A stretch of DNA of 64,000 nucleotides from Gemmatimonadaceae bacterium (GTDB taxonomy: Bacteria; Gemmatimonadota; Gemmatimonadetes; Gemmatimonadales; Gemmatimonadaceae), in the NCBI GenBank assembly GCA_019637445.1, contig JAHBVS010000001.1, positions 1,275,586 to 1,339,585 of the forward strand. The letters run 5' to 3'. Each line of letters begins with the position of its first letter. The first letter of the stretch is position 1. The position numbers and the translations under genes are program-made. Under the pieces are notes generated by a model, which saw nothing but the letters and a program-made list of their open reading frames with translations, searched no databases and was not told the DNA's origin. This document shows, piece by piece, positions 24,598 through 32,489 of this stretch.

Positions 24598-25295
24598 TTC
24601 TCGTAGGTCACGATGAACTTGTTGGCCCGGTACGGCATCGGCAGCAGGCCGATCACGAAGTGCGCGAGGCGCCGCACGATCTTGGCCGAGGAATCCTTGT
24701 CCTCCCACGCGCGATGCACGTACTCGAACTTGCCAACGCGGAACCCGATCGCCTCGAACACCGCGTGCACCTTCTTCGGCCATAGGGCGCGCTGATTCTT
24801 CGTCGTCGAGCTGATGCCGAAGATCGGGTTGATGATGTTGAACGCGAACCAGCTGAGGAAGTTGCCGGCGTTCACCTCGAAGGCCACCACCGAGCGTCGC
24901 ACGATGCGCTTGAGTTCCGCCGGGAGCTTGTCCAGCACCGGGAAGTGGTGCAGCAGCAGCGACGTCCAGGCGACGTCGAAGGCGCCGTCCTTGAACGGCA
25001 GATGTTCGGCGTCCGCCACGACGACGTCTACGTTCAGGCCCTTTTCGCGGAATCGCTCCCGCGCCGCAACCACGCCGCGCCAGGTGAGGTCGACGGACGT
25101 CACGGTGAATCCGCGCTCGGCAAGGCGAATGCTGTGCGCGCCGGTGCCGCAGCCGAGGTCAAGCAGTTCGCCACTGGCCTTGGGCGGGAAGACGATGTCG
25201 TAGAGTTCCTCGTAGCCGTGCGTGATGTGGACATTGCGCATGTCCTTCTCGAACAGCTCCTCGTAGAACTTCTTCTCGGCGACTTGATCTTGCAT
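24588..25295 (-). CDS. Class I SAM-dependent methyltransferase
   Basis: A 235-residue protein, start at MQDQVAEKKFYEELF (25295). It has the Rossmann methyltransferase motifs LLDLGCGTGAHSIRLAERG (motif I), TSVDLTWRGV (acidic residue after strand 2), VVADAEHLPFKDGAFDVAW (motifs II/III) and LLLHHF. The C-terminal portion has a hydrophobic stretch (FLSWFAFNIINPIF) that could bind a lipid or membrane-bound substrate. The substrate is unknown; methylation of a sugar or lipid in the glycan pathway is inferred from position. A sigma-54-like promoter lies about 115 bases upstream. Confidence 0.82.
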   Translation of the reverse strand: MQDQVAEKKFYEELFEKDMRNVHITHGYEELYDIVFPPKASGELLDLGCGTGAHSIRLAERGFTVTSVDLTWRGVVAARERFREKGLNVDVVVADAEHLPFKDGAFDVAWTSLLLHHFPVLDKLPAELKRIVRRSVVAFEVNAGNFLSWFAFNIINPIFGISSTTKNQRALWPKKVHAVFEAIGFRVGKFEYVHRAWEDKDSSAKIVRRLAHFVIGLLPMPYRANKFIVTYEKPA

Positions 25296-25408
25296 CAGTG
25301 GGGTCTCGGGAAAAGGCAGGACCGCGCGCGGAGCACGGCCGGACTTACAGAGCCTGGTGTGCGCACGGCGCATCCAGCACGCCAATCATGGGCACGGGGT
25401 CGCAGCCT

Positions 25409-25424
25409 TGCAAATATCGGTCCA
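25409..25424 (-). promoter_or_regulatory. Sigma-54-type -24/-12 promoter before the methyltransferase gene
   Basis: Read leftward the site is TGGACCG-ATAT-TTGCA, matching the TGGCACG-N4-TTGCA consensus at the invariant GG and GC, with two changes in between. It lies in the 157-base gap upstream of the methyltransferase. A near-identical element occurs at 27127-27142. Confidence 0.5.
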
Positions 25425-25452
25425 TCAGACCCCGTGGCCAACAACTGCCACG

Positions 25453-27072
25453 TTAGCGGAGCGAACCGAAGTAGGCTAGGAGATCGTCCAACTCGCGTTC
25501 GGTGAAGCTTCGAATGCTCGGCATCGTGGTGCCAGGCACCGCAGCGCTCGGGTCGACGATGTAGGCACGCAACCGTTCCGCGGACCAGCTGCCTCCGGCC
25601 GCCCGCAGGGCCGCCGAGTAGGCGAACCCACGTCGCGCCGCGAGGTTGCGCCCGATGACGCCGTGCAGGTTCGGCCCGATGCCGTCCGGCGCACCGTCGC
25701 TGAGCGCATGGCATCCGCTGCAGGAGCTGGCGAGCAGTCCCCCACGCTCCACCGGCGTGAGGGAGGGATCATCCATGCTCAGCGCTTCCTGCGGGAACAG
25801 ATAGACCAGGACATCGTCATCGGTCTTGGCGACGAGGGTGCCGTCGGCCTGCTCCACCAGGTCCCGCACCCGGTGCCCGATCGGCACCGGCTCCACGAAG
25901 GTGACCCGGTCGCCCTCGAGGCGCACGCGGAAGAGGCTCTGCGCGGCGAGTGAGGAGACAAGGAGATCGTCACGCCAGTGTGCGAACGCGGGGCCGTTCA
26001 CCTGGATCAGCTGCGAGATGCCGAGGGACGGCACCCACGCGAAGTGTGGTTTTGCGTAGCCCTCGTGGTGGCCCTGACGCGGGTTGCCGGGCCACGACAT
26101 CTCGCCGTAGGCCGTGCCGTACGAGACGGCGGGATACCCGTAGTTGGCGCCGTCCGTCAGCAGGTTCAGCTCGTCCCCACCTCGCGCTGCGTGCTCCGTC
26201 AGCCAGAGGCGCCCCGCATTGTCCCGCGTGAGCCCTTGGGGATTGCGGTGCCCGATGGTCAGGATTCGGGACTCGCCCGACCCGAGATCCACGACCACCG
26301 TCTTGCCGTACGAGTTGCTGCGGTCCCAATACTTCTCCGCGGTCTCGAGCTCGAGTTCACCCTTGAAGCCGCCGATTGTCAGGACGAGATGCTGGTCATC
26401 GAGGAGGGCCATGCGTCCGCCGGCGCCGAGCGTCGGATGCGGGCTGACGCCGCCAGGAAGCGTGGACAGCTCATAGCACGGCGACGAGTCGAACAGGGTG
26501 CGCCACGAGCCCTCACCCGCCGCACCACCGGTGAGCGCCGACTCGGTCGTCTCGAGGGCCGAGACACGGAGCACATAGCAGTTCTCGTCCGGATTCCACT
26601 GGTTGTGCGAGACGAAGAGCCGCAGGCCGTTCGGCAGCGCCTGGATCATGACGTCCTTCACGCCGAACTGGGCGGCGTTGATCAGGCCCTCGATGTCGGG
26701 ATCAGTCCGCAGCGCCTCGCTGTTCACCGGTACCCGTAGGGCCAGCGCTTGCGGCACGCGGTCCGCGCCCACGAACCAGAGCGCGCCCTCGCGATCGGCG
26801 AGCAGCACGCCGTCGCGGAGCGGGGCAAGCCCGCCGTCCCGACCGCCGGCAAAGCCCTCCGGCATCCGCAGCTTGGCCACGCGGATGTTATACAGGTTCG
26901 TGGCAATCATCTCGCCGCCCTGCACCGAACTCAGCATCGCCCGGATCCGTACGCGGTACTTGTACGCCACGGCACCGGCGAGGAAGGTCACGCCCAGGCT
27001 CGCCATCCAGAGGACCGCAACGAGCACGCGTTGCCACGTAAACAGGGACCTACGCGTCGTAGCCTGATTCAT
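25453..27072 (-). CDS. Membrane-anchored beta-propeller sugar-dehydrogenase-like protein with C-terminal cytochrome c
   Basis: A 539-residue protein with one N-terminal membrane segment (residues 16-37), then a six-bladed propeller like PQQ-dependent glucose/sorbosone dehydrogenases (LRMPEGFAGG, GHRNPQGLTRDNAGRLWLTEHAARGGDELNLL, NYGYPAVSYG). The last 100 residues are a class-I cytochrome c with CSGCH near 447 and a TMPS Met ligand near 515. This should oxidise a sugar or related alcohol in the periplasm and pass electrons to the respiratory chain. It is unusual within a glycan locus. It could oxidise a sugar component or have an unrelated metabolic role. A sigma-54-like element lies upstream. 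Confidence 0.8.
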   Translation of the reverse strand: MNQATTRRSLFTWQRVLVAVLWMASLGVTFLAGAVAYKYRVRIRAMLSSVQGGEMIATNLYNIRVAKLRMPEGFAGGRDGGLAPLRDGVLLADREGALWFVGADRVPQALALRVPVNSEALRTDPDIEGLINAAQFGVKDVMIQALPNGLRLFVSHNQWNPDENCYVLRVSALETTESALTGGAAGEGSWRTLFDSSPCYELSTLPGGVSPHPTLGAGGRMALLDDQHLVLTIGGFKGELELETAEKYWDRSNSYGKTVVVDLGSGESRILTIGHRNPQGLTRDNAGRLWLTEHAARGGDELNLLTDGANYGYPAVSYGTAYGEMSWPGNPRQGHHEGYAKPHFAWVPSLGISQLIQVNGPAFAHWRDDLLVSSLAAQSLFRVRLEGDRVTFVEPVPIGHRVRDLVEQADGTLVAKTDDDVLVYLFPQEALSMDDPSLTPVERGGLLASSCSGCHALSDGAPDGIGPNLHGVIGRNLAARRGFAYSAALRAAGGSWSAERLRAYIVDPSAAVPGTTMPSIRSFTERELDDLLAYFGSLR

Positions 27073-27126
27073 GTCGGATCGTAGGGGGGACGGCCAAAAG
27101 TTATCATGACGTGGGGTTATCAGTCC

Positions 27127-27142
27127 TGCAAGTATCGGACCT
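27127..27142 (-). promoter_or_regulatory. Sigma-54-type -24/-12 promoter before the propeller-cytochrome gene
   Basis: Read leftward the site is AGGTCCG-ATAC-TTGCA: invariant GG and TTGC elements with correct spacing, changes in the -24 flank. It sits 55 bases before the start at 27072, and its sequence nearly repeats the site at 25409-25424. Confidence 0.45.
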
Positions 27143-27146
27143 GTAT

Positions 27147-27162
27147 CGGCACGGCACTTGCG
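27147..27162 (+). promoter_or_regulatory. Sigma-54-type -24/-12 promoter before the SGNH lipoprotein gene
   Basis: Read rightward the site is CGGCACG-GCAC-TTGCG, which fits TGGCACG-N4-TTGCA at 14 of the fixed or spaced positions including GG and GC. It is about 58 bases before the TTG start at 27220 and lies 4 bases from the divergent element at 27127-27142. Confidence 0.5.
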
Positions 27163-27219
27163 ACGTTGCGCCCATTCAAGCGACCCCCAACTTCTGCACC
27201 TGAGATCCGCGAGGTTCTA

Positions 27220-28056
27220 TTGCGATTCATGTTGCTGGCGACCACGTGGCTCGTCGCCCTCGGCTGCACAAGCGAGACCCTGACCCGACCCAACTCCGTG
27301 CCGACCGTCAACATCGCCGACATCCCCGACAGCGCGTGGCAGCAACTCGCGCAGCGCCGACTGTTCTTCGGCCACCAGTCGGTCGGCGCCAATCTTGTCG
27401 AGGGCCTCGCCGAGGTACTGCAGTCGAATCCAGGCATTGCGCTTCGCGTCGTCGAGACCTCCGACCCGACGCAGATGGCGGAGCCCGGACTTTACCACGC
27501 CGCCATCGGCGAGAACGGAGCGCCAGCGTCCAAGCTCGCCGCCTTCGATTCGATCGTCTCGGCCGGCGTTGCCGCCTCCGGCGTCGCGATGCTCAAGTTC
27601 TGTTACGTGGACATCACCGGCGATACCGACCCCGACGCGCTGTTCGCGGACTACGAACGGCGGATCGAGACCCTGCGCGCGCAGCACCCCGGGCTCGTGA
27701 TCGTGCACATGACGCTGCCGTTGCAGACCGACCCGGGCACGCTGATGTACTGGCGCACGGTCGTGCGCGGCAAGAACACGCCGTGGCGCGAACTCAACTG
27801 GATCCGTGCCCGCTACAACGCTCGGATGCGCGAGACCTACGAGGGCAAGGAGCCGCTCTTCGATATCGCGGCGTACGAAGCAGTCGCGCCGGACGGATCG
27901 TTTACGGCAGTGCGGTTTCGCGGCAGCTCGGTGCCAGCCCTCGCGGCGGGCAACACGTACGACGGTGGCCACCTCAACGAGGCAGGACGCCGCCGGATCG
28001 CCGAGGCGTTCCTGGTGACCTTGGCGCAGCTGCCCGCACCGACCCCGCGCGAATGA
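27220..28056 (+). CDS. SGNH-like lipoprotein of exopolysaccharide loci
   Basis: About 278 residues. Start placed at a TTG (27220; MRFMLLATTW) with GAGG just upstream; ATG 27229 is the alternative. A short signal peptide ends in the lipobox LVALGC (Cys16). The mature protein begins with LFFGHQSVGANLVEGL and ends with YDGGHLNEAGRRRIAEAF, the latter like an SGNH block V Asp/His. The usual GDSL Ser motif is replaced by GHQS, with the Ser kept. Overlaps the next gene by ATGA. Probably an outer-membrane or periplasmic esterase/acyltransferase acting on the glycan. Confidence 0.65.
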   Translation: MRFMLLATTWLVALGCTSETLTRPNSVPTVNIADIPDSAWQQLAQRRLFFGHQSVGANLVEGLAEVLQSNPGIALRVVETSDPTQMAEPGLYHAAIGENGAPASKLAAFDSIVSAGVAASGVAMLKFCYVDITGDTDPDALFADYERRIETLRAQHPGLVIVHMTLPLQTDPGTLMYWRTVVRGKNTPWRELNWIRARYNARMRETYEGKEPLFDIAAYEAVAPDGSFTAVRFRGSSVPALAAGNTYDGGHLNEAGRRRIAEAFLVTLAQLPAPTPRE

Positions 28057-29129
28057 GCAGCGCCACGTCCTCCGAGGAGGCGTCGAGCCGCTCGCTTCGC
28101 GTGGTCCGGCTCGACGACCGATCGCGCGAAGCGGCAATCGCCTTCGCGCGCAGCGCCTGGGATCGGCCCTGCTCGGACACCTACTTTGACTGGCGCTACC
28201 GCCAGGACGCGCCTCAGGAAGCAGCGCTCGCCATGAACGGAGACGAGTGTGTCGGCGGCGTCTTCGCTTTTCGACGCCCGTATCTCACCCCGGATGGTGA
28301 GCGCGACTGCCTCGAGATGTTCGATTGGTACGCGGATGATGTGTGGCGCGCCCGCGGCGCAGGCCTGCGCGTCATCAAGGAGTTCATGCGCGACGGTCGT
28401 CCGCTGCTTGCCCTCGGCGGCACGCCGCAGGCGCGCGCGATCTTCGAGCGCCTGAAGTGGACGCGACTCGACACCGGCTGGCGGCTCAACCTGCCACTCA
28501 CCGGCCGTTACTTCCGCGATCGCGGACGCACGGCGGCGTTCGCGGCGGCGTTCGACCTGTCGGCGCGTCACCTGATGGTCCCGCGTGCGCGGGCCTCGCG
28601 GGTGCAGCTCGTGCCGGCTGGGACGATGAGCCCGAGCATCGCGGGGATGCTCCGGACCCAGGGTCGCTTTGCCTGGATCCGGTTGGCCGACCCGGCCACG
28701 GATGCGTGGCTGCGCCGCGCCCCTGCGTCCTTCGGAACTCTGCTCGGTTTCCACGTGCGCAGCGGCGGCCGACTCGTCGGCTGGGCGTCGGCCCGCATCT
28801 ACGAGGCTAGCGGTCTGCGCACCGCCGCCGTGCAGGAGCTCTTTCTCGCCGACGACGCGACCTCGCTCTACGGGGGCGCGGCGCGGGAGCTGTGCCGCAT
28901 CCTGGTCGGATTCTCGCCCGACGTGATCACGGCCGCGACTTCCTGCCGGCATAGCCTTGCGGCCTTGCAACGGCTCCGGTTCCGCCGCGACTATGATCTT
29001 CCGATCTATTGCTGGACGGGCACCGAGGTCCCCACGCCGGCCGCGACGCTCGCCGACGGCGCCCACGCCGAGTGGGCGTTCTTCCCATTACCGACGGCCG
29101 CCGAGGCGGCCTGGCTCGACGCGCGCTAG
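28053..29129 (+). CDS. GNAT-fold acyltransferase-like protein
   Basis: A 358-residue protein whose first half carries GNAT features: DTYFDWRYRQD, ECVGGVFAFRRPYL, FDWYADDVWRARGAGLRVIKEF and GGTPQARAIFERLKW. The second half (GTLLGFHVRSGGRLVGWASARIY, VQELFLADDATSLYGGAARELC, RLRFRRDYDLPIYCW) looks like a second degenerate GNAT domain. Proteins like this occur in exopolysaccharide clusters as possible N-acyltransferases. Its ATG overlaps the stop of the SGNH lipoprotein, so they are coupled, and its 3' end overlaps a convergent carrier-protein gene by 4 bases, which makes that carrier a candidate acyl donor. Confidence 0.7.
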   Translation: MSSATSSEEASSRSLRVVRLDDRSREAAIAFARSAWDRPCSDTYFDWRYRQDAPQEAALAMNGDECVGGVFAFRRPYLTPDGERDCLEMFDWYADDVWRARGAGLRVIKEFMRDGRPLLALGGTPQARAIFERLKWTRLDTGWRLNLPLTGRYFRDRGRTAAFAAAFDLSARHLMVPRARASRVQLVPAGTMSPSIAGMLRTQGRFAWIRLADPATDAWLRRAPASFGTLLGFHVRSGGRLVGWASARIYEASGLRTAAVQELFLADDATSLYGGAARELCRILVGFSPDVITAATSCRHSLAALQRLRFRRDYDLPIYCWTGTEVPTPAATLADGAHAEWAFFPLPTAAEAAWLDAR

Positions 29130-29380
29130 CGCGCCGCCACGAAGCGCGCGATCGCCTGAAGACTGCCGAGGTTGGCCTCGGTGATCTCGTCGTCGTTCAG
29201 CGTCACACCGAACTCCTCGTCGAGGAAGTTCATCACCTCGAGGACGCCCATCGAGTCCACGACGCCGGCCTTCATCAGGTCGTCGCCGTCATTGAGCTTG
29301 AAGTCTGGGCGCATATAGAGGAACTCGCGCTCAATGAACGCGCGCACCTTCGTGAGGATCTCGGACTCAGACTGCGACAT
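29126..29380 (-). CDS. Acyl carrier protein
   Basis: An 84-residue carrier protein with the phosphopantetheine motif AGVVDSMGVLEVM (Ser43) and the expected acidic surface (LNDDEITEANLGSL). It is the last gene of a leftward operon with an asparagine synthetase and a NAD-synthetase homologue and lies near a second AMP-forming ligase. It is distinct in sequence from the carrier at 9445, so the locus has two carrier/ligase modules. Confidence 0.88.
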   Translation of the reverse strand: MSQSESEILTKVRAFIEREFLYMRPDFKLNDGDDLMKAGVVDSMGVLEVMNFLDEEFGVTLNDDEITEANLGSLQAIARFVAAR

Positions 29381-29409
29381 CTACGGGTCTCCGGGGAAGT
29401 TCAGGGAAT

Positions 29410-31377
29410 CTAGAGGGTCGCCGGCTCGGCATCGCGCATCACGACATCGGCCCCGGCAACCGGCAGCGGCGCCGGCAGCGGCGCCTCAAGGCACCGGCGG
29501 TGCCATACGTGGGTGGACAGAATGGCGACGACTGCCTGGTTCTCGCGGAAACCCATCGGCAGCCCCTTCGAGGCCCGGCGCACGAGTCCGGCGACGATAT
29601 CGGCATCGAAGTAGCCCAGCGCGCGCACCGTCTCCGGCGAGGTCAACTCCTCCACCCAGGCAGGAGTGCTCGCCCCAAAGAACGACGGGGCATCCGGCGC
29701 GCGGTACGGCTGCTTGACGCGGTTGCGGATGCTCGGGGGCACCACGTCGCGGGCCCAACGGCGCAGGATCTCCTTCTCCCGCAGCCCAAGGAGCTTGGAG
29801 CTGGTTGGAAGGGCGGCGGCCAGCTCGTAGAGCCTGTGGTCGAGGAATGGATACCGGCCCTCGATGGCGTGCGCCATCCCCATGCGATCGCCCTGCGACG
29901 AGAGCAGGTATGGCGACAGCAGCGTCGTCATCTCGAGGTACGCGGCGCGATTCAGCGGCGACCAGCCGGCGAACGACGCCGGAAGCGCATCGCGGAGCTG
30001 TCCGAGCGCATCGTGACCCTCGATCTCGTCGCGCATCCCGGCACCGTAGAACTCCTTGATGCGTGAGGTCAGCGAGATGCGCGGCAGGTGCGAGAACAGC
30101 GGGTCGTCCGCCGACCCGGCATCGAGGAAGAAGCGCCGCCAGAAATCGCCGCCGCGGCCCTGACCGATCAGGTACGGATACACGCGGTCGAGCAGCCGTG
30201 GCCGCACGGTGCTGTCGGGCCGCCGCAGGCAGAACAGGCGGACCTGCACTTCCTTGAACAGGTCGTAGCCGAGCATCATCTCATCGGCGCCCTCGCCCGT
30301 AAGCACGACCTTGATGTCGCGCTCGCGCGTGAGCTTGGCCAAGAGATACATCGGCACGGGTGCCGTGCGGACCAACGGCGTCTCGGCGTGTGTCACGACG
30401 TCGGGAAACGCCGCGGCAATGTCGCCTGCTCCGATGCGAGACACGGCGTGTTGGCTGCCGACGGCCTGCGCCACCTGCTGCTGCCAGGCACTCTCGTCAA
30501 ACTCCGGGTCCTCGAAGCTGACCGAGAAGGTCCGGAGCTGGTGCGGTGAGGCCGCGGCCGCCAATGAGCAGGTGATGCTGGAGTCGAGCCCCCCGCTCAG
30601 GTAGCCGCCGACGGGCACGTCGGCGCGGAGCCGGAAGTCCACGCTCGTGCGCATGACCTCGTCGAGGCGATGGAGCGCATCGCTCGGCTCGTCCCGCTGC
30701 TCGGGGTAGTCGAGGCGATACCACTGGCGCACCGAAAGGCGGCCATCCTTCCAGATGGCGTAGTGGCCCGGCGGGAGCTGGGAGACCCCGCGGAAGGGTG
30801 TGCGCGGCGGGCGGGCGGCCCAGGTAGTGAACACCTCGTCGAGCCCAAGCGGATCCGCGGCGGCCTCAACCTCTCCGCTCGCGAACAAAGCCTTGGCCTC
30901 CGAGGCGAAGAGCAGATCGCCGTTGGCGACGGTGTGGAACAGAGGCCGGACGCCGAAGCGGTCGCGGGCAAGGATCACCTCGCCGGTGGCGCGATCGAAC
31001 AGCCCAAACGCGAACTGGCCATTGAGGCGATCGAACATGCCCTCGCGCCATTCCTCCCACGCGTGCACCAGCACCTCGGTGTCCGACACGGTGCCGAAGA
31101 CGTGGCCTCGGGCGCGCAACTCAACGCTGAGTTCGCGGTAGTTGTAGATCTCGCCGTTGAACGTCACCACCACGCGCCCGCCCTCACTCGCGAGTGGCTG
31201 CGCTCCGCCCGCCAGGTCGACGATGCTCAGCCGCGTATGGGCAAAGCCCACGCGTGCCCCGGTGAGGAAGCCGTATCCGTCCGGGCCGCGGTGGCGAATG
31301 GCCGCAGCCATCCGGCCGAGCGTCTCGAGCGACACGCCGCGCGGCGCCGCCCGTGCGATCCCGGCGATGCCGCACAC
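29410..31377 (-). CDS. asnB: Asparagine synthase (glutamine-hydrolysing) family amidotransferase
   Basis: A 655-residue protein starting at a GTG directly followed by Cys (MCGIAGIARAA), so the glutaminase nucleophile is intact. Glutaminase motifs: RHRGPDGYGF, FNGEIYNYREL, SDTEVLVHAWEEW. Synthetase loop GGYLSGGLDSSITC and a GEGADEMMLGYD segment. Stop-start overlap of 1 base (TAGTG) with the upstream NAD-synthetase homologue. As with the copy at 15868, amidation of a carboxyl group on the glycan or on a carrier-bound acyl group is more likely than free asparagine synthesis, because three homologues occur in the locus. Confidence 0.88.
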   Translation of the reverse strand: MCGIAGIARAAPRGVSLETLGRMAAAIRHRGPDGYGFLTGARVGFAHTRLSIVDLAGGAQPLASEGGRVVVTFNGEIYNYRELSVELRARGHVFGTVSDTEVLVHAWEEWREGMFDRLNGQFAFGLFDRATGEVILARDRFGVRPLFHTVANGDLLFASEAKALFASGEVEAAADPLGLDEVFTTWAARPPRTPFRGVSQLPPGHYAIWKDGRLSVRQWYRLDYPEQRDEPSDALHRLDEVMRTSVDFRLRADVPVGGYLSGGLDSSITCSLAAAASPHQLRTFSVSFEDPEFDESAWQQQVAQAVGSQHAVSRIGAGDIAAAFPDVVTHAETPLVRTAPVPMYLLAKLTRERDIKVVLTGEGADEMMLGYDLFKEVQVRLFCLRRPDSTVRPRLLDRVYPYLIGQGRGGDFWRRFFLDAGSADDPLFSHLPRISLTSRIKEFYGAGMRDEIEGHDALGQLRDALPASFAGWSPLNRAAYLEMTTLLSPYLLSSQGDRMGMAHAIEGRYPFLDHRLYELAAALPTSSKLLGLREKEILRRWARDVVPPSIRNRVKQPYRAPDAPSFFGASTPAWVEELTSPETVRALGYFDADIVAGLVRRASKGLPMGFRENQAVVAILSTHVWHRRCLEAPLPAPLPVAGADVVMRDAEPATL

Positions 31378-32378
31378 TACGCGGGCGTTCCTTCGCGACC
31401 CAGCGGAACCGGCGTGACGAGCTGAGGCCCGAGATGGAGGTAGCGCGTCGTCGTGCGCTTCTGCTCGATGTCGCGGAAGGCGGCGAGCACCTGCGCCTCG
31501 GTCAGCCCCGTCTCGCTCGCCACGGCTGCGGGGGCGATACCGGCCCCGTGCGCGAAGAGCACCTTGTCCAGTGTCTTCGTCGGCAGGAGATAGTAGAACT
31601 CCTCCTGGCTCTGCGGCAGCGAGAAGGTGTCCGTCGTCGGCGGCCGCGACGTGATCGACGTCGGCACGCCGAGGTAGTCAGCGATCTGGTAGACCTGGGA
31701 CTTGTAGAGGTGCGCGATGGGCTTGATGTCCGCCAACCCGTCGCCTCCCTTCACGAAGAAGCCCTGGTCGTACTCAAGGCGGTTCGGCGTGCCGACCACC
31801 GCATAGTGCAGCCGATCGGCGTGGAAGTACTCCAGCATCTTCCGCGTCCGCTGCTTGAAGTTCGAGGCGGCGACGATCTCGCGATACTCGGTGCCCGGCA
31901 GACGCACCCGACGCTGCTCACCACCGGGCGGCTGCACGACGATGTAGCTCACGTTGATGCGCGCGGTGTCCAGGCGGTCGGTGGGCAGCACCAGCTTGCA
32001 ACCCCAGTCGTCGCGGAACTCCGGCACGACGCGACGGATCGCGTCGTTGCGGCGCTGGTAGCAGTGGGCGGCCTCGAGGATCGGGGCGATGTCCTCGGTC
32101 GTGTGCTCGATGCCCAGCTGCGTCGCCAACTCGGTGGCCAGGCGCAACGACTGCGGATCGCTCTCGCGCTCGGGCATGAAGAGCCCAAAGACCTTTCCGG
32201 GCCCGACTGCGCGCACGGCCAGCGCCGCACACACCGAGCTGTCCACGCCGCTGCTCATTGCCACGACGTAACCTCGGCGCTTAAAATCGTCCGCGAGATG
32301 ACGCCGCATCGAGGCCACGATGGCGTCGGTGGCTGCCGAGGGGTCGAGCTGGAGGGCAGAGGCGATCGTGGGGCTCAT
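31377..32378 (-). CDS. NAD(+) synthetase-family ATP pyrophosphatase, divergent
   Basis: A 333-residue protein, start at 32378. It keeps the NadE pattern: PP-loop AMSSGVDSSVC near residue 41, GTPNRLEYDQGFFVKGGDGLADIKPIAHLYKSQVYQIADYLGVP (compare the NadE GT-N-E-GY-T-GD-AD-P-L-K-QV pattern) and a Pro-rich loop SRPPTTDTF. It differs around residues 110-190 (VVQPPGGEQRRVRLPGTEYREI) and has FYYLLPT in place of the usual GQTDE. There is no glutaminase domain. Its position directly before an amidotransferase-type asparagine synthetase and a carrier protein suggests an amide ligation in glycan modification. True NAD synthesis from ammonia is not excluded. Confidence 0.7.
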   Translation of the reverse strand: MSPTIASALQLDPSAATDAIVASMRRHLADDFKRRGYVVAMSSGVDSSVCAALAVRAVGPGKVFGLFMPERESDPQSLRLATELATQLGIEHTTEDIAPILEAAHCYQRRNDAIRRVVPEFRDDWGCKLVLPTDRLDTARINVSYIVVQPPGGEQRRVRLPGTEYREIVAASNFKQRTRKMLEYFHADRLHYAVVGTPNRLEYDQGFFVKGGDGLADIKPIAHLYKSQVYQIADYLGVPTSITSRPPTTDTFSLPQSQEEFYYLLPTKTLDKVLFAHGAGIAPAAVASETGLTEAQVLAAFRDIEQKRTTTRYLHLGPQLVTPVPLGREGTPA

Positions 32379-32489
32379 CGGGCTGGGCAAGGCGTTGGAG
32401 AGTAGGGCCGCGCGGCCGACGGGAAATGTATACCGATGCCCTCGGCTGCGGGGATGCGGACGGCGGGGCGTCGGACCAGATTGCGCGCT

